Source: Bacteroidales bacterium (GTDB lineage Bacteria; Bacteroidota; Bacteroidia; Bacteroidales; VadinHA17). From it: 24,352 bases of DNA. The stretch covers positions 1-24,352 of the forward strand of contig JAUYBT010000036.1 of the NCBI GenBank assembly GCA_030692905.1. The letters run 5' to 3'. The stretch's first letter is position 1, and the number at the start of each line of letters is the position of its first letter. Of this stretch, positions 6,497 through 14,731 are shown one piece after another. The translations under genes and the position numbers were made by a program. The notes under the pieces are model-generated. The model saw nothing but the letters and a program-made list of their open reading frames with translations, was not told the origin of the DNA and made no database searches.

Positions 6497-7774
6497 TTGA
6501 AAAAATATTTATTCGTATTTCTTATTCAAATTCCTTTACTTGGATCAGCGCAGGAAGAAAAGAAACTCGGGGTTGAATTAAATGGTTCGGTGAGGACCGA
6601 TATTTTCTTTGATTCGAGGCAAACAGAAGACCTCCGTGAAGGACATTTCTTACTTTACCCAAAAAGTAAATTATTGGATAACAATGGTAAGGATATCAAT
6701 GCGAGCCCAAAGTTCAATCTGATGTCGATTGATACGAGGTTAACCGCGCTTATTAAAGGCCCCGATGCCTTTGGAGCGAAAACTTCCGGATTAATCGAAG
6801 GGGAATTTTATGGAAATATCAATTCGGATATAAATGGGTTCAGGCTCCGCCATGCTATGGTTAAATTAACATGGGAAACATCGGAGCTGATGGTTGGCCA
6901 GTTTTGGCACCCCATGTTTATTACTTCCAGTTTCCCCGGAACGGTTTCTTTCAATACCGGCGCCCCATTTCAACCTTTTGCCAGAAACCCTCAAATACGA
7001 CTAACCAAAAAACTTGGTAATATCAATTTGATAGGTACCCTGTTAGAACAAATCGATTTTACCAGCACAGGCCCCAGTGGGGCAAGCCCGAAATACCTGA
7101 TAAATTCTGCCTTACCCGAATTAAACTTTAGGATCGAATATAAATCGGATGATTTTCTATTTGGGGGTGGTTGCAATTACAAGTCTATTATGCCCAGATT
7201 GTATGTTGAAACGGTAAATTCTACTACAAATTCTAAAGTAAAAACCAATGAAAGGGTATCGGGCGTAAGTGTTTTTACCTACGCTCAACTCACCTTAGAA
7301 CCGGTAACCATTAGTACTTACGGATATCGCGGGCAAATGATGTACAGCATGACCAATCTGGGTGGCTATGCCGAAAAAGAGTTTGTTTACGAAAATGCGA
7401 AGTTAACAAACATCACTTATACGCCAATAAACACGATGTCCCTCTGGACCGATGTTCATACAAACGGTAAAACCTTACAATTCGGGTTTTTTGGCGGATA
7501 TACAAAAAATCATGGGGCAAGCGATTCAATCAGTACTGCCGGCAAGGTTTATGCCAGGGGTGATGATATAGACTACATATACCGGATTTCACCACGGGTT
7601 ATTTATAACTCCGGAAAATTCAGGGTAGCGCCCGAAATAGAATATACTGTTGCGGCGTTTGCAACTACCAATGAGCAAACAGGGCTTTTAAATGTGAACA
7701 ATAAAAGAGCAGTTACCCGTTCAAAAGAGACAGGAAATTTCAGGTTCCTGATAGGTGTATATTATTTCTTTTAA
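6497..7774 (+). CDS. Outer-membrane porin-like beta-barrel protein
   Basis: A 425-residue protein beginning with a TTG codon. Read as Met, it gives a compact signal peptide, MKKYLFVFLIQIPLLGSAQ, with cleavage near residues 18-20; no ATG lies close enough to replace it. The mature part begins with a strand-like GVELNGSVRTDIFFDSR, has repeated amphipathic strands and ends in GVYYFF, the aromatic C-terminus of BAM substrates. The overall pattern recalls DcaP-like trimeric porins, which pass small carboxylates, but I cannot prove that family by eye. It precedes acs by 47 bases on the same strand and downstream of the only good promoter in the gap, so a role in letting acetate or related acids across the outer membrane is plausible inference. 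Confidence 0.7.
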   Translation: MKKYLFVFLIQIPLLGSAQEEKKLGVELNGSVRTDIFFDSRQTEDLREGHFLLYPKSKLLDNNGKDINASPKFNLMSIDTRLTALIKGPDAFGAKTSGLIEGEFYGNINSDINGFRLRHAMVKLTWETSELMVGQFWHPMFITSSFPGTVSFNTGAPFQPFARNPQIRLTKKLGNINLIGTLLEQIDFTSTGPSGASPKYLINSALPELNFRIEYKSDDFLFGGGCNYKSIMPRLYVETVNSTTNSKVKTNERVSGVSVFTYAQLTLEPVTISTYGYRGQMMYSMTNLGGYAEKEFVYENAKLTNITYTPINTMSLWTDVHTNGKTLQFGFFGGYTKNHGASDSISTAGKVYARGDDIDYIYRISPRVIYNSGKFRVAPEIEYTVAAFATTNEQTGLLNVNNKRAVTRSKETGNFRFLIGVYYFF

Positions 7775-7821
7775 AATGCGAATTTTAAGTTTAACTAAAT
7801 AATAAAAATAAATTCAGAGTT

Positions 7822-9744
7822 ATGACAAATAAGATCACAAGTTTAGCAGAGTACTTTCAAAAGTATAAAGAGAGCGTTGCCGATCCGGAAGGATTTTGGG
7901 CAAATATAGCTGAAAGCCATTTCTGGCGGAAAAAATGGGATAATGTTTTAGACTGGAAATTTGAAGGAAAAAATGCTCCTGACGTAAAATGGTTCGTAAA
8001 TGGAAAGCTGAACATAACCGAAAATATTTTCGAGCGGAATATGTTCATGTGTAAGGACCAGATTGCTATTATCTGGGAACCAAACGACCCGAAAGAAAAA
8101 GAGGTCAAACTGACCTACGGTGAGTTATTTGATAAAGTAAAACAGTTTGCCAATGGATTACAAAAAATTGGTGTAAAAAAAGGCGACAGGGTAGCTATTT
8201 ATCTGCCTATGGTACCGGAGTTAGTAATAGCCATGCTTGCCTGTGCAAGAATAGGCGCCATACACTCCATAGTGTTTGCAGGATTCTCTGCAACTTCATT
8301 GGCCGACAGGATCATTGATGCCGAATCAAATGTGGTAATCACATCGGATGGTGGCTATCGCGGAAACAAGAGCATTCCTCTTAAAGCCATTGTTGATGAG
8401 GCACTGGTAAAATGCCCCACCGTTAAAAACGCCATTGTCCTCAAACGTACCGGAGGAAATATTAAATTCGTTAATGGCCGCGATATTTGGTGGCACGACC
8501 TGATAAAAGGCGTGAACTCCGATAACACAGCCGAAGTTATGGATTCGGAAGATACCCTTTTTATCCTTTATACTTCCGGTTCTACCGGAAAACCAAAAGG
8601 CGTGGTTCATACCATAGCGGGTTATATGGTTTTTGCCGAATATACGTTCAAGAACGTTTTCCAATATAGCGACGGCGATGTTTTTTGGTGTACCGCAGAT
8701 ATTGGATGGGTTACCGGCCATTCATACATTGTTTACGGGCCATTATTAACAGGTGGTACTTCCGTCATGTTCGAAGGGGTTCCTACCTGGCCCGATGCAG
8801 GACGGTTTTGGGATATTATTGACAAATACAAAATTAATCAGTTTTATACTGCTCCCACTGCTATCAGGGCATTAATTGCACTTGGAGACGAATGGGTAAA
8901 AAAACACGACCTGAACTCATTAAAGGTTCTGGGTACGGTTGGAGAACCAATTAATGAAGATGCCTGGAGATGGTATCACGATTTAGTCGGCAAAGGCCGT
9001 TGCCCGATTGTTGATACATGGTGGCAAACTGAAACAGGGGGAATTATGATCACTCCTCTGGCAGGTTTAACTCCCACAAAACCTTCGTTAGCAACATTGC
9101 CCTTTCCAGGAGTCCAGCCTGTTTTAGTTAATCCCGAAGGAAATGAATTAAAAGGGAATAGTGTGGAAGGTATTTTATGTATTAAATTTCCATGGCCCGG
9201 AATGATCAGGACTAATTATAGAGACCATAAAGGATGCTACGAAATATATTTTTCGGCTTTCAAGGGATTATACCTCACCGGCGACGGTGCAAAACGTGAT
9301 GAAGAAGGGTATTACCGGATCAGTGGCCGTATCGATGATGTAATCAATGTTTCAGGTCACAGGATTGGTACCGCAGAAGTGGAAGATGCCATAAATCAAC
9401 ATCCAAAGGTTCATGAATCAGCTGTTGTAGGATATCCGCATCCAATTAAAGGATCAGGGATTTATGCATATGTACACTGCGATGAGCTTTCTGATGAAGA
9501 AATGGGGACTATCGAAAATGAGATCAGGGAAACGGTAAATAAGTACATCGGTCCTATTGCCAGGCCCGACCAGATCCAAATTGTGAGCGGATTGCCCAAA
9601 ACCCGTTCCGGTAAGATCATGCGCAGGATCCTACGGAAGATTGGCGAAGGTGATGCAACTAATTTGGGTGATATCTCAACACTACTTGACCCAGGCGTTG
9701 TGGAAGAAATTATTAACGGCGCCAAAGTCAAAGTAATACGTTAA
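7822..9744 (+). CDS. acs: Acetyl-CoA synthetase, AMP-forming
   Basis: A 640-residue ANL-superfamily enzyme, full length (about 650), converting acetate, ATP and CoA to acetyl-CoA, AMP and pyrophosphate in the cytoplasm. The N-terminal WANIAESHFWRKKWD region fits the ACAS_N cap. The phosphate-binding motif is YTSGSTGKPKG at 250-260. DTWWQTETGG carries the Trp that restricts the pocket to acetate. The C-terminal lid contains PKTRSGKIMRR with Lys598, the residue equivalent to the catalytic lysine acetylated by Pat and deacetylated by CobB in Salmonella. The genes downstream encode a Pat-like acetyltransferase and a sirtuin, so post-translational control is strongly suggested by context. It lies 47 bases after the porin gene, and a stem-loop follows its stop. 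No inactivating change was noticed. Confidence 0.95.
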   Translation: MTNKITSLAEYFQKYKESVADPEGFWANIAESHFWRKKWDNVLDWKFEGKNAPDVKWFVNGKLNITENIFERNMFMCKDQIAIIWEPNDPKEKEVKLTYGELFDKVKQFANGLQKIGVKKGDRVAIYLPMVPELVIAMLACARIGAIHSIVFAGFSATSLADRIIDAESNVVITSDGGYRGNKSIPLKAIVDEALVKCPTVKNAIVLKRTGGNIKFVNGRDIWWHDLIKGVNSDNTAEVMDSEDTLFILYTSGSTGKPKGVVHTIAGYMVFAEYTFKNVFQYSDGDVFWCTADIGWVTGHSYIVYGPLLTGGTSVMFEGVPTWPDAGRFWDIIDKYKINQFYTAPTAIRALIALGDEWVKKHDLNSLKVLGTVGEPINEDAWRWYHDLVGKGRCPIVDTWWQTETGGIMITPLAGLTPTKPSLATLPFPGVQPVLVNPEGNELKGNSVEGILCIKFPWPGMIRTNYRDHKGCYEIYFSAFKGLYLTGDGAKRDEEGYYRISGRIDDVINVSGHRIGTAEVEDAINQHPKVHESAVVGYPHPIKGSGIYAYVHCDELSDEEMGTIENEIRETVNKYIGPIARPDQIQIVSGLPKTRSGKIMRRILRKIGEGDATNLGDISTLLDPGVVEEIINGAKVKVIR

Positions 9745-9768
9745 AATAAATTGAAACGAACGAAAATC

Positions 9769-9820
9769 AGAAGTCGGAATAAAATGATAAAACATTAAAC
9801 TTCCGGCTTCTGTTTTCTTT
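9769..9820 (+). terminator. Stem-loop with T-rich tail after acs (terminator or attenuator)
   Basis: AGAAGTCGGAA (9769-9779) pairs with TTCCGGCTTCT (9801-9811), 11 base pairs including one G-T wobble, with a 21-base A/T-rich loop and a T-rich tail TGTTTTCTTT (9811-9820). It lies in the 102-base gap between acs and the transporter gene, so it could lower expression of the downstream genes relative to acs. Confidence 0.5.
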
Positions 9821-9846
9821 AACGCTGATTTCTTAATACAGGAAAC

Positions 9847-11097
9847 ATGGAAAATAATAAAATAATGAAAAGAGGGATGGTAGTTGTAGGAGCAATCCTT
9901 ATCCAGCTTGCCCTTGGTGCAATTTACGCATGGTCGGTATTTACACCTTCCTTAGTAGCTGAAGGGTGGTCAAAAGCAAATACCCAATATGTTTTTGCCA
10001 TTGGTTTAGCTTCATTTGCAATTGTTATGGTTTATGCAGGCAAAAAACTTAATACCTGGGGACCACAAAGACTTTCATGGATAGGCGGAATTGTCCTTGG
10101 ATTGGGTTATTTGTTGGCCGGGTTGTTAGGTGGAACTAATTTTTGGGTATTATGCATCCTTATTGGTTTAATTGGTGGCGCCGGAATCGGGTTTGCTTAT
10201 GTAGTCCCGATAGCTGTCGGGATGCGTTGGTTTCCGGATAAAAAAGGGATGATAACAGGCCTTGCTGTTGCCGGCTTTGGATTTGGAGCTATGCTATGGG
10301 TAAAGCTTGCAGGAGAATGGGGCAACCTGATTGCAAATATGGGTTTGGCTTCCACCTTTAGCATTTATGGTATTGCATTTGCCATAATGGTCATTATTGG
10401 CGGTTTGTGGATGAAATTTCCGCCTGCCGGCTGGAAACCTGAAGGATTTGAAGCAAAACAGGCTTCCACAACAAAAAATGCAGACGATCGCGAATTCACC
10501 AGCAGCGATATGCTTGGTAAAGTTCAGTTTTACCTGATATTCCTCACATTTGTATTCAGTGCAGGTGCAGGGCTTATGTCAATTGGTTTAATGAAGTTGT
10601 ACCCGATGGAAACTTTGCAAAATGCCGGGATGTCTGTAGCACAAGCCAGCGCCATTGCAGGAACAGCCATGGCAGTTTTTTTCTCGCTGGCAAACGGCTT
10701 AGGCAGAATTATATGGGGATTGTTAAGCGACAAGTTAGGCCGTAAAACTTCCATCATCATTATGACTGCCACTCAGGGAACCATCGTCATACTTTTTACG
10801 TATATGGCCGGAAACGAGTTGTTGCTTTACCTTGGCGCTACCCTTATTGGTTTTAACTTTGGTGGTAACTTTGCACTTTTCCCGACCATCACTGCCGATA
10901 CTTTTGGGGCTAAAAACGTTGGCCAGAATTATCCTTTTGTATTTTTGGCCTACGGGGTTGGTGGCATCTTAGGACCGATTCTCGGAGGCAAGATGGGTGA
11001 CCTCGGTAATTTTCCGTTGGCATTTACCATTTCAGGAATAGCTGTTTTATTGGGAACCGTATTAACCATACTGGTGAAACCTGCGAAAAAAAGTTAA
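9847..11097 (+). CDS. MFS transporter of the oxalate/formate antiporter (OFA) family
   Basis: A 416-residue inner-membrane protein with about 12 hydrophobic segments and a central hydrophilic loop near 196-222. The first helix carries LALGAIYAWSVF (21-32), the signature of OFA transporters such as OxlT and YhjX, which exchange or import small carboxylates. Other family features are the cytoplasmic loop PDKKGMITGLAVAGFGFG after helix 4 and GRIIWGLLSDKLGRKTS in the second half. The substrate is not decided by sequence; acetate, lactate, formate or pyruvate are reasonable candidates given acs upstream and the acyl-CoA synthetase/GNAT gene that starts 4 bases after its stop. That spacing implies translational coupling. 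It has no obvious promoter of its own and follows the acs stem-loop. Confidence 0.85.
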   Translation: MENNKIMKRGMVVVGAILIQLALGAIYAWSVFTPSLVAEGWSKANTQYVFAIGLASFAIVMVYAGKKLNTWGPQRLSWIGGIVLGLGYLLAGLLGGTNFWVLCILIGLIGGAGIGFAYVVPIAVGMRWFPDKKGMITGLAVAGFGFGAMLWVKLAGEWGNLIANMGLASTFSIYGIAFAIMVIIGGLWMKFPPAGWKPEGFEAKQASTTKNADDREFTSSDMLGKVQFYLIFLTFVFSAGAGLMSIGLMKLYPMETLQNAGMSVAQASAIAGTAMAVFFSLANGLGRIIWGLLSDKLGRKTSIIIMTATQGTIVILFTYMAGNELLLYLGATLIGFNFGGNFALFPTITADTFGAKNVGQNYPFVFLAYGVGGILGPILGGKMGDLGNFPLAFTISGIAVLLGTVLTILVKPAKKS

Positions 11098-11101
11098 GAT
11101 T

Positions 11102-13798
11102 ATGCCTATAAAAAAACTGGATAGTATCTTCAGGCCAAAAAGAATCGCTTTAATTGGAGTATCCAGCGATCCGAAAAGTGTAGGCGGTATTACCCTAAAA
11201 AATCTGGTTGGCGGTGGGTTTAACGGAGTTGTTTATCCTGTTAACCCAAAACGGGAAGCAGTAATGGGAATCCCATGCTTTCCCGATGTTAAAAGCCTTC
11301 CTAAAACCCCCGATCTTGCGGTGATCATGACCGGGGCCAAATCTGTACCACAACTGATCAGGGAATGCGGAGAAGCCGGAATAAACGGGGTAATTATTAT
11401 GTCTGCCGGATTTAAAGAATCGGGTGAGGAAGGAAAAAAACTCGAAGAACAAGTTAAAGCAGAAAAAGCAAAATTCCCCGATATGCGGATAATCGGGCCA
11501 AATTGTCTTGGTATTTTAGTACCCGGCCTGAATATGAATGTTAGTTTTGCCGATGGCATGCCAAAAAAAGGGCATGTTGCTTTTATTTCACAATCCGGCG
11601 CTTTATGTACCTCTGTGCTCGACTGGGCATACGAAGCCAATATCGGGTTCTCCTATTTTGTTTCCATTGGTAATTCCATGGACGTTAATTTTGGCGACCT
11701 TATTGATTATTTTGGCCAGGACCCTACCACCAAATCGATTGTGTTATATGTCGAATCGCTTACCAATGCCCGTGCTTTTATGTCTGCAGCACGTGCTTTT
11801 GCCCGAAAAAAACCTATCATTGTATATAAATCGGGGCGTTTCCCCGAATCTGCTGCTGCCGCTGCTTCGCATACAGGCGCATTGGCTTCGGAAGATTCCA
11901 TTTACGATGCCGTTTTCAGAAGGGCTGGAATAGCCAGGGTTTATAGCTTCGGTGATATTTTTGATTTTACCGACCTTATCGGACGGAAAAGGGCGCCAAA
12001 AGGCTCCAACCTGGCTATTGTAACAAATGCCGGCGGCCCCGGAGTCATGGCTACCGACTCATTGATTTTCTGGGGAGGGAAACTTGTAAAACTGAGCGAC
12101 GAAACCATGAAAAAACTGGATGATTTACTCCCTCCGTTCTGGTCGCATGGTAATCCGGTTGATGTTCTTGGGGATGCTACTCCCGAACGATTTGCAAAAT
12201 CAACTGAAATAATATTAGAGGACGAAAATGTTGACGCTGTTTTAGTACTTTTGACACCTCAGGCAATGACTGCCCCGACAGAAACTGCAGAAGCTATTGT
12301 CGAAATTGCCGGTAAAACTTCTAAAACAATTATGGCTGCATGGCTTGGAGGGGGAAGCATGAAAAAAGGAATAGCCGTATTCAATAAAGCCGGTATTGCC
12401 GCCTACGGTACGCCCGAACAGGCTATTCAGGCATTTATGACACTCGCGCACTATTCCAAGAACCTCGAGCTTTTATATGAAACGCCAAAAGAAGTTCCGG
12501 TTTCTTTCAGTTACGACAGAAATGAACTTCGTAAAAAATACCTGACAAGTATATTCCCCAAAGCAAAAATTCTTAACGAAGACGACTCAAAACTTCTTAT
12601 CAACGATTATGGCATAACAACCACACACCCGGAAGCAGCATATAATGAAGATCAGGCCGTAAAAATAGCTGAAAACAGAGGCTATCCTGTAGTTATAAAA
12701 ATTTACTCACCCGATATTACACACAAATCTGACGTTGGTGGTGTAGCTTTGAATATCAGAAATGAAGAAATGGTCCGGGCAACTTACCGGAATATGATTA
12801 AAACCGTATCCGAAAAAATGCCTGACGCAAAAATTGAGGGCGTAACCGTTCAAGAAATGGTATCATCAAAAGATGCTGTTGAATTGATACTGGGGATTAA
12901 AAAAGATCCAATCTTTGGTACAGTAATGTTAGTAGGAATGGGAGGAACCACAGCTGAACTTTTTAAAGACAAACGTCTGGAATTTCCTCCTTTAAACGAA
13001 CAACTTGCAAGGCAAATGCTGCAATCGCTTCAGATTTATCCTCTGCTTACCGGGTACCGCGGCAGTAAACCTAAGAATGTTGACAAGCTTATTGAAGTAA
13101 TAATCCGTCTGTCATACCTTGCAGCAGATTACCCCGAAATTGAAGAATTGGATATTAATCCCATTTTGGTTACCCCCGACGATGTTATTGCCCTTGATGC
13201 CCGGATAGTTGTTGATCAGGAGCACCTTGCCAAACCTGTGAAAGATTATTCACACCTCATTTTAAGGCCATACCCCGAAAGTTTAATAACATGTACGAAC
13301 CTTAACGACGGGACAAATGTTCTACTAAGGCCTATTAAGCCCGAAGATGAGCCAATGTGGTTAGAACTATTGGCAGGTACTTCCAAAGAATCAATTTATT
13401 CGCGGTTCAGGTACGATTTTTACTACGATTCGCACGATGTAGCTTCGCAATTTTGCTTTATCGACTACGATAGGGAAATTGCAATTGTTGCCGAAATTGA
13501 AGAGGAAGGAAAGAAAAAAATAATTGGTGTGGGCAGATTAATTGCCGACCCCGATGTTGAAATCATGGAATATGCTATTTTAATAACCGATATATGGCAA
13601 AAAAAAGGACTGGGATATACCATAACCCGGTATTGTATGAATATTGCCAAAAATAAGGGTATTAAACGCTTAGTCGCAGAAACCACCAAAGATAACAAAT
13701 CAATGATTACAGTCTTCAGAAAATTAAATTTCAAAATCAATTTTAATGAAGATACCACTGTTTCCGTTCATAAATTTCTGTCTGAAGAAACAACATAA
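11102..13798 (+). CDS. Acyl-CoA synthetase (NDP-forming)/GNAT acetyltransferase fusion, Pat (PatZ)-like
   Basis: An 898-residue protein, about the length of E. coli PatZ/YfiQ (886). Domains in order: CoA-binding Rossmann domain (about 1-135, with RPKRIALIGVSSDPKSVGG), succinyl-CoA-synthetase-like domains (about 150-460), ATP-grasp (about 490-715, with IKIYSPDITHKSDVGGVAL), and a C-terminal GNAT domain (about 735-890). The GNAT domain has the acetyl-CoA loop QKKGLG at 833-838 and Glu823 at the place of the catalytic Glu of Salmonella Pat. In E. coli PatZ (recalled) the synthetase domain has lost its catalytic His. Here SHTGAL keeps it as His257, the residue phosphorylated in ADP-forming acetyl-CoA synthetases. 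The protein could therefore make acetate and ATP from acetyl-CoA, acetylate lysines of Acs, or both. Genomic position between acs and a sirtuin supports a control role. The domain call is firm; bifunctionality is inference. Confidence 0.88.
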   Translation: MPIKKLDSIFRPKRIALIGVSSDPKSVGGITLKNLVGGGFNGVVYPVNPKREAVMGIPCFPDVKSLPKTPDLAVIMTGAKSVPQLIRECGEAGINGVIIMSAGFKESGEEGKKLEEQVKAEKAKFPDMRIIGPNCLGILVPGLNMNVSFADGMPKKGHVAFISQSGALCTSVLDWAYEANIGFSYFVSIGNSMDVNFGDLIDYFGQDPTTKSIVLYVESLTNARAFMSAARAFARKKPIIVYKSGRFPESAAAAASHTGALASEDSIYDAVFRRAGIARVYSFGDIFDFTDLIGRKRAPKGSNLAIVTNAGGPGVMATDSLIFWGGKLVKLSDETMKKLDDLLPPFWSHGNPVDVLGDATPERFAKSTEIILEDENVDAVLVLLTPQAMTAPTETAEAIVEIAGKTSKTIMAAWLGGGSMKKGIAVFNKAGIAAYGTPEQAIQAFMTLAHYSKNLELLYETPKEVPVSFSYDRNELRKKYLTSIFPKAKILNEDDSKLLINDYGITTTHPEAAYNEDQAVKIAENRGYPVVIKIYSPDITHKSDVGGVALNIRNEEMVRATYRNMIKTVSEKMPDAKIEGVTVQEMVSSKDAVELILGIKKDPIFGTVMLVGMGGTTAELFKDKRLEFPPLNEQLARQMLQSLQIYPLLTGYRGSKPKNVDKLIEVIIRLSYLAADYPEIEELDINPILVTPDDVIALDARIVVDQEHLAKPVKDYSHLILRPYPESLITCTNLNDGTNVLLRPIKPEDEPMWLELLAGTSKESIYSRFRYDFYYDSHDVASQFCFIDYDREIAIVAEIEEEGKKKIIGVGRLIADPDVEIMEYAILITDIWQKKGLGYTITRYCMNIAKNKGIKRLVAETTKDNKSMITVFRKLNFKINFNEDTTVSVHKFLSEETT

Positions 13799-13841
13799 TT
13801 TTTATTACGGCATAACTTTATAATAGCTGAATAAACCCACT

Positions 13842-13885
13842 AAAACTCTTCCCGGCAGTAATTTATTTTTCTATCGGGAAGTTTT
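13842..13885 (+). terminator. Stem-loop between the Pat-like gene and the sirtuin gene
   Basis: CTTCCCGG (13848-13855) pairs with TCGGGAAG (13874-13881). The outer AAAA (13842-13845) and TTTT (13882-13885) can extend the stem across a small bulge, and the T run gives a terminator-like tail. It ends 11 bases before the sirtuin ATG, so it could act as a terminator with read-through or occlude the ribosome site. Confidence 0.45.
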
Positions 13886-13896
13886 ATGATAATTAA

Positions 13897-14640
13897 ATGG
13901 ATTTAAATGAAATTGAAAAAGCAGCAGAACTGATCCGAAATGCCAGGTATGTGGTTGCCTTTACCGGGGCTGGCATTTCAGTTGATAGTGGAATTCCTCC
14001 ATTTAGAGGAGATAATGGCCTGTGGAATACACACCATCCTATTTTTCTCGAAATAGATTTTTTTCATAAAAAACCATTACAGTCGTGGATAAAAATAAAG
14101 GAAATATTTTATGACAACCTGGGAACCGCGCAACCCAATATCGCCCATGAGATCCTGGCAAAAATGGAGCAGCGAAGTTTTGTCGAATCCATAATTACAC
14201 AAAATATCGACCATTTGCATCAAAAAGCCGGTAGTAAGTGCGTTTACGAATTGCATGGAAATTATAAACAATTGGTTTGCACCGAATGTAATACAGAATA
14301 TGATGTTAGTTTTGCCAATCTCGATTTTCTTCCTCCTACCTGTTATATTTGTAAGGGAATTTTAAAGCCCGATATTGTTTTCTTTAACGAACCAATTCCA
14401 CATTTTGCAAAAACAAGGTCGTTTGCAGAAGCAAAAAAAGCCGATGTGATGTTAATCATTGGCACCGAAGCCGAAGTGCTACCTGCAGCAGATATTCCGG
14501 TGGTTGCAAAAAAAAATGGGGCTAAAATCATTGAAATCAACATCAAACAATCTCAATTAACCAATACGGTCACCGATATTTTTTTGAAAGGGAAGGCAAC
14601 AGAGATATTAATAAAAATTGGTGAATTCCTCCATCTTTGA
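13897..14640 (+). CDS. Sir2-family NAD-dependent protein deacylase (sirtuin)
   Basis: A 247-residue single-domain sirtuin, normal bacterial CobB size. It removes acetyl groups from lysines using NAD. The NAD motif GAGISVDSGIPPFRG is at 24-38, TQNIDHLH at 101-108, the catalytic His120 in ELHGNY, and the zinc site has Cys128/Cys131 (CTEC) and Cys149/Cys152 (CYIC). The Tyr-x-x-Arg pair that gives CobB/SIRT5 enzymes desuccinylase activity is not seen in the expected helix (WIKIKEIF, 64-71), which favours plain deacetylation. Lying just after the Pat-like gene, it is the obvious eraser for acetyl-Acs. The ATG at 13897 gives the expected N-terminus; an ATG at 13886 is out of frame. Confidence 0.92.
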   Translation: MDLNEIEKAAELIRNARYVVAFTGAGISVDSGIPPFRGDNGLWNTHHPIFLEIDFFHKKPLQSWIKIKEIFYDNLGTAQPNIAHEILAKMEQRSFVESIITQNIDHLHQKAGSKCVYELHGNYKQLVCTECNTEYDVSFANLDFLPPTCYICKGILKPDIVFFNEPIPHFAKTRSFAEAKKADVMLIIGTEAEVLPAADIPVVAKKNGAKIIEINIKQSQLTNTVTDIFLKGKATEILIKIGEFLHL

Positions 14641-14683
14641 AAACAATAATTTTACTTCATTTGCAAAATTCATCGATTAAACC

Positions 14684-14696
14684 ATGATTAAATCAT
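14684..14696. promoter_or_regulatory. Perfect short dyad upstream of the FAD dehydrogenase gene, possible operator
   Basis: ATGATT-A-AATCAT is a perfect inverted repeat with a single central base, 35 bases before the ATG at 14732. A near-match to the -7 box, TAAATTAG (14702-14709), follows it. The half-site core GATTAAA also occurs just upstream at 14675-14681. The arrangement would suit a dimeric repressor overlapping a promoter, but the A/T richness makes chance occurrence possible. Confidence 0.3.
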
Positions 14697-14731
14697 TTTC
14701 TTAAATTAGCGGTTCTAAATTACCCTGTTGA

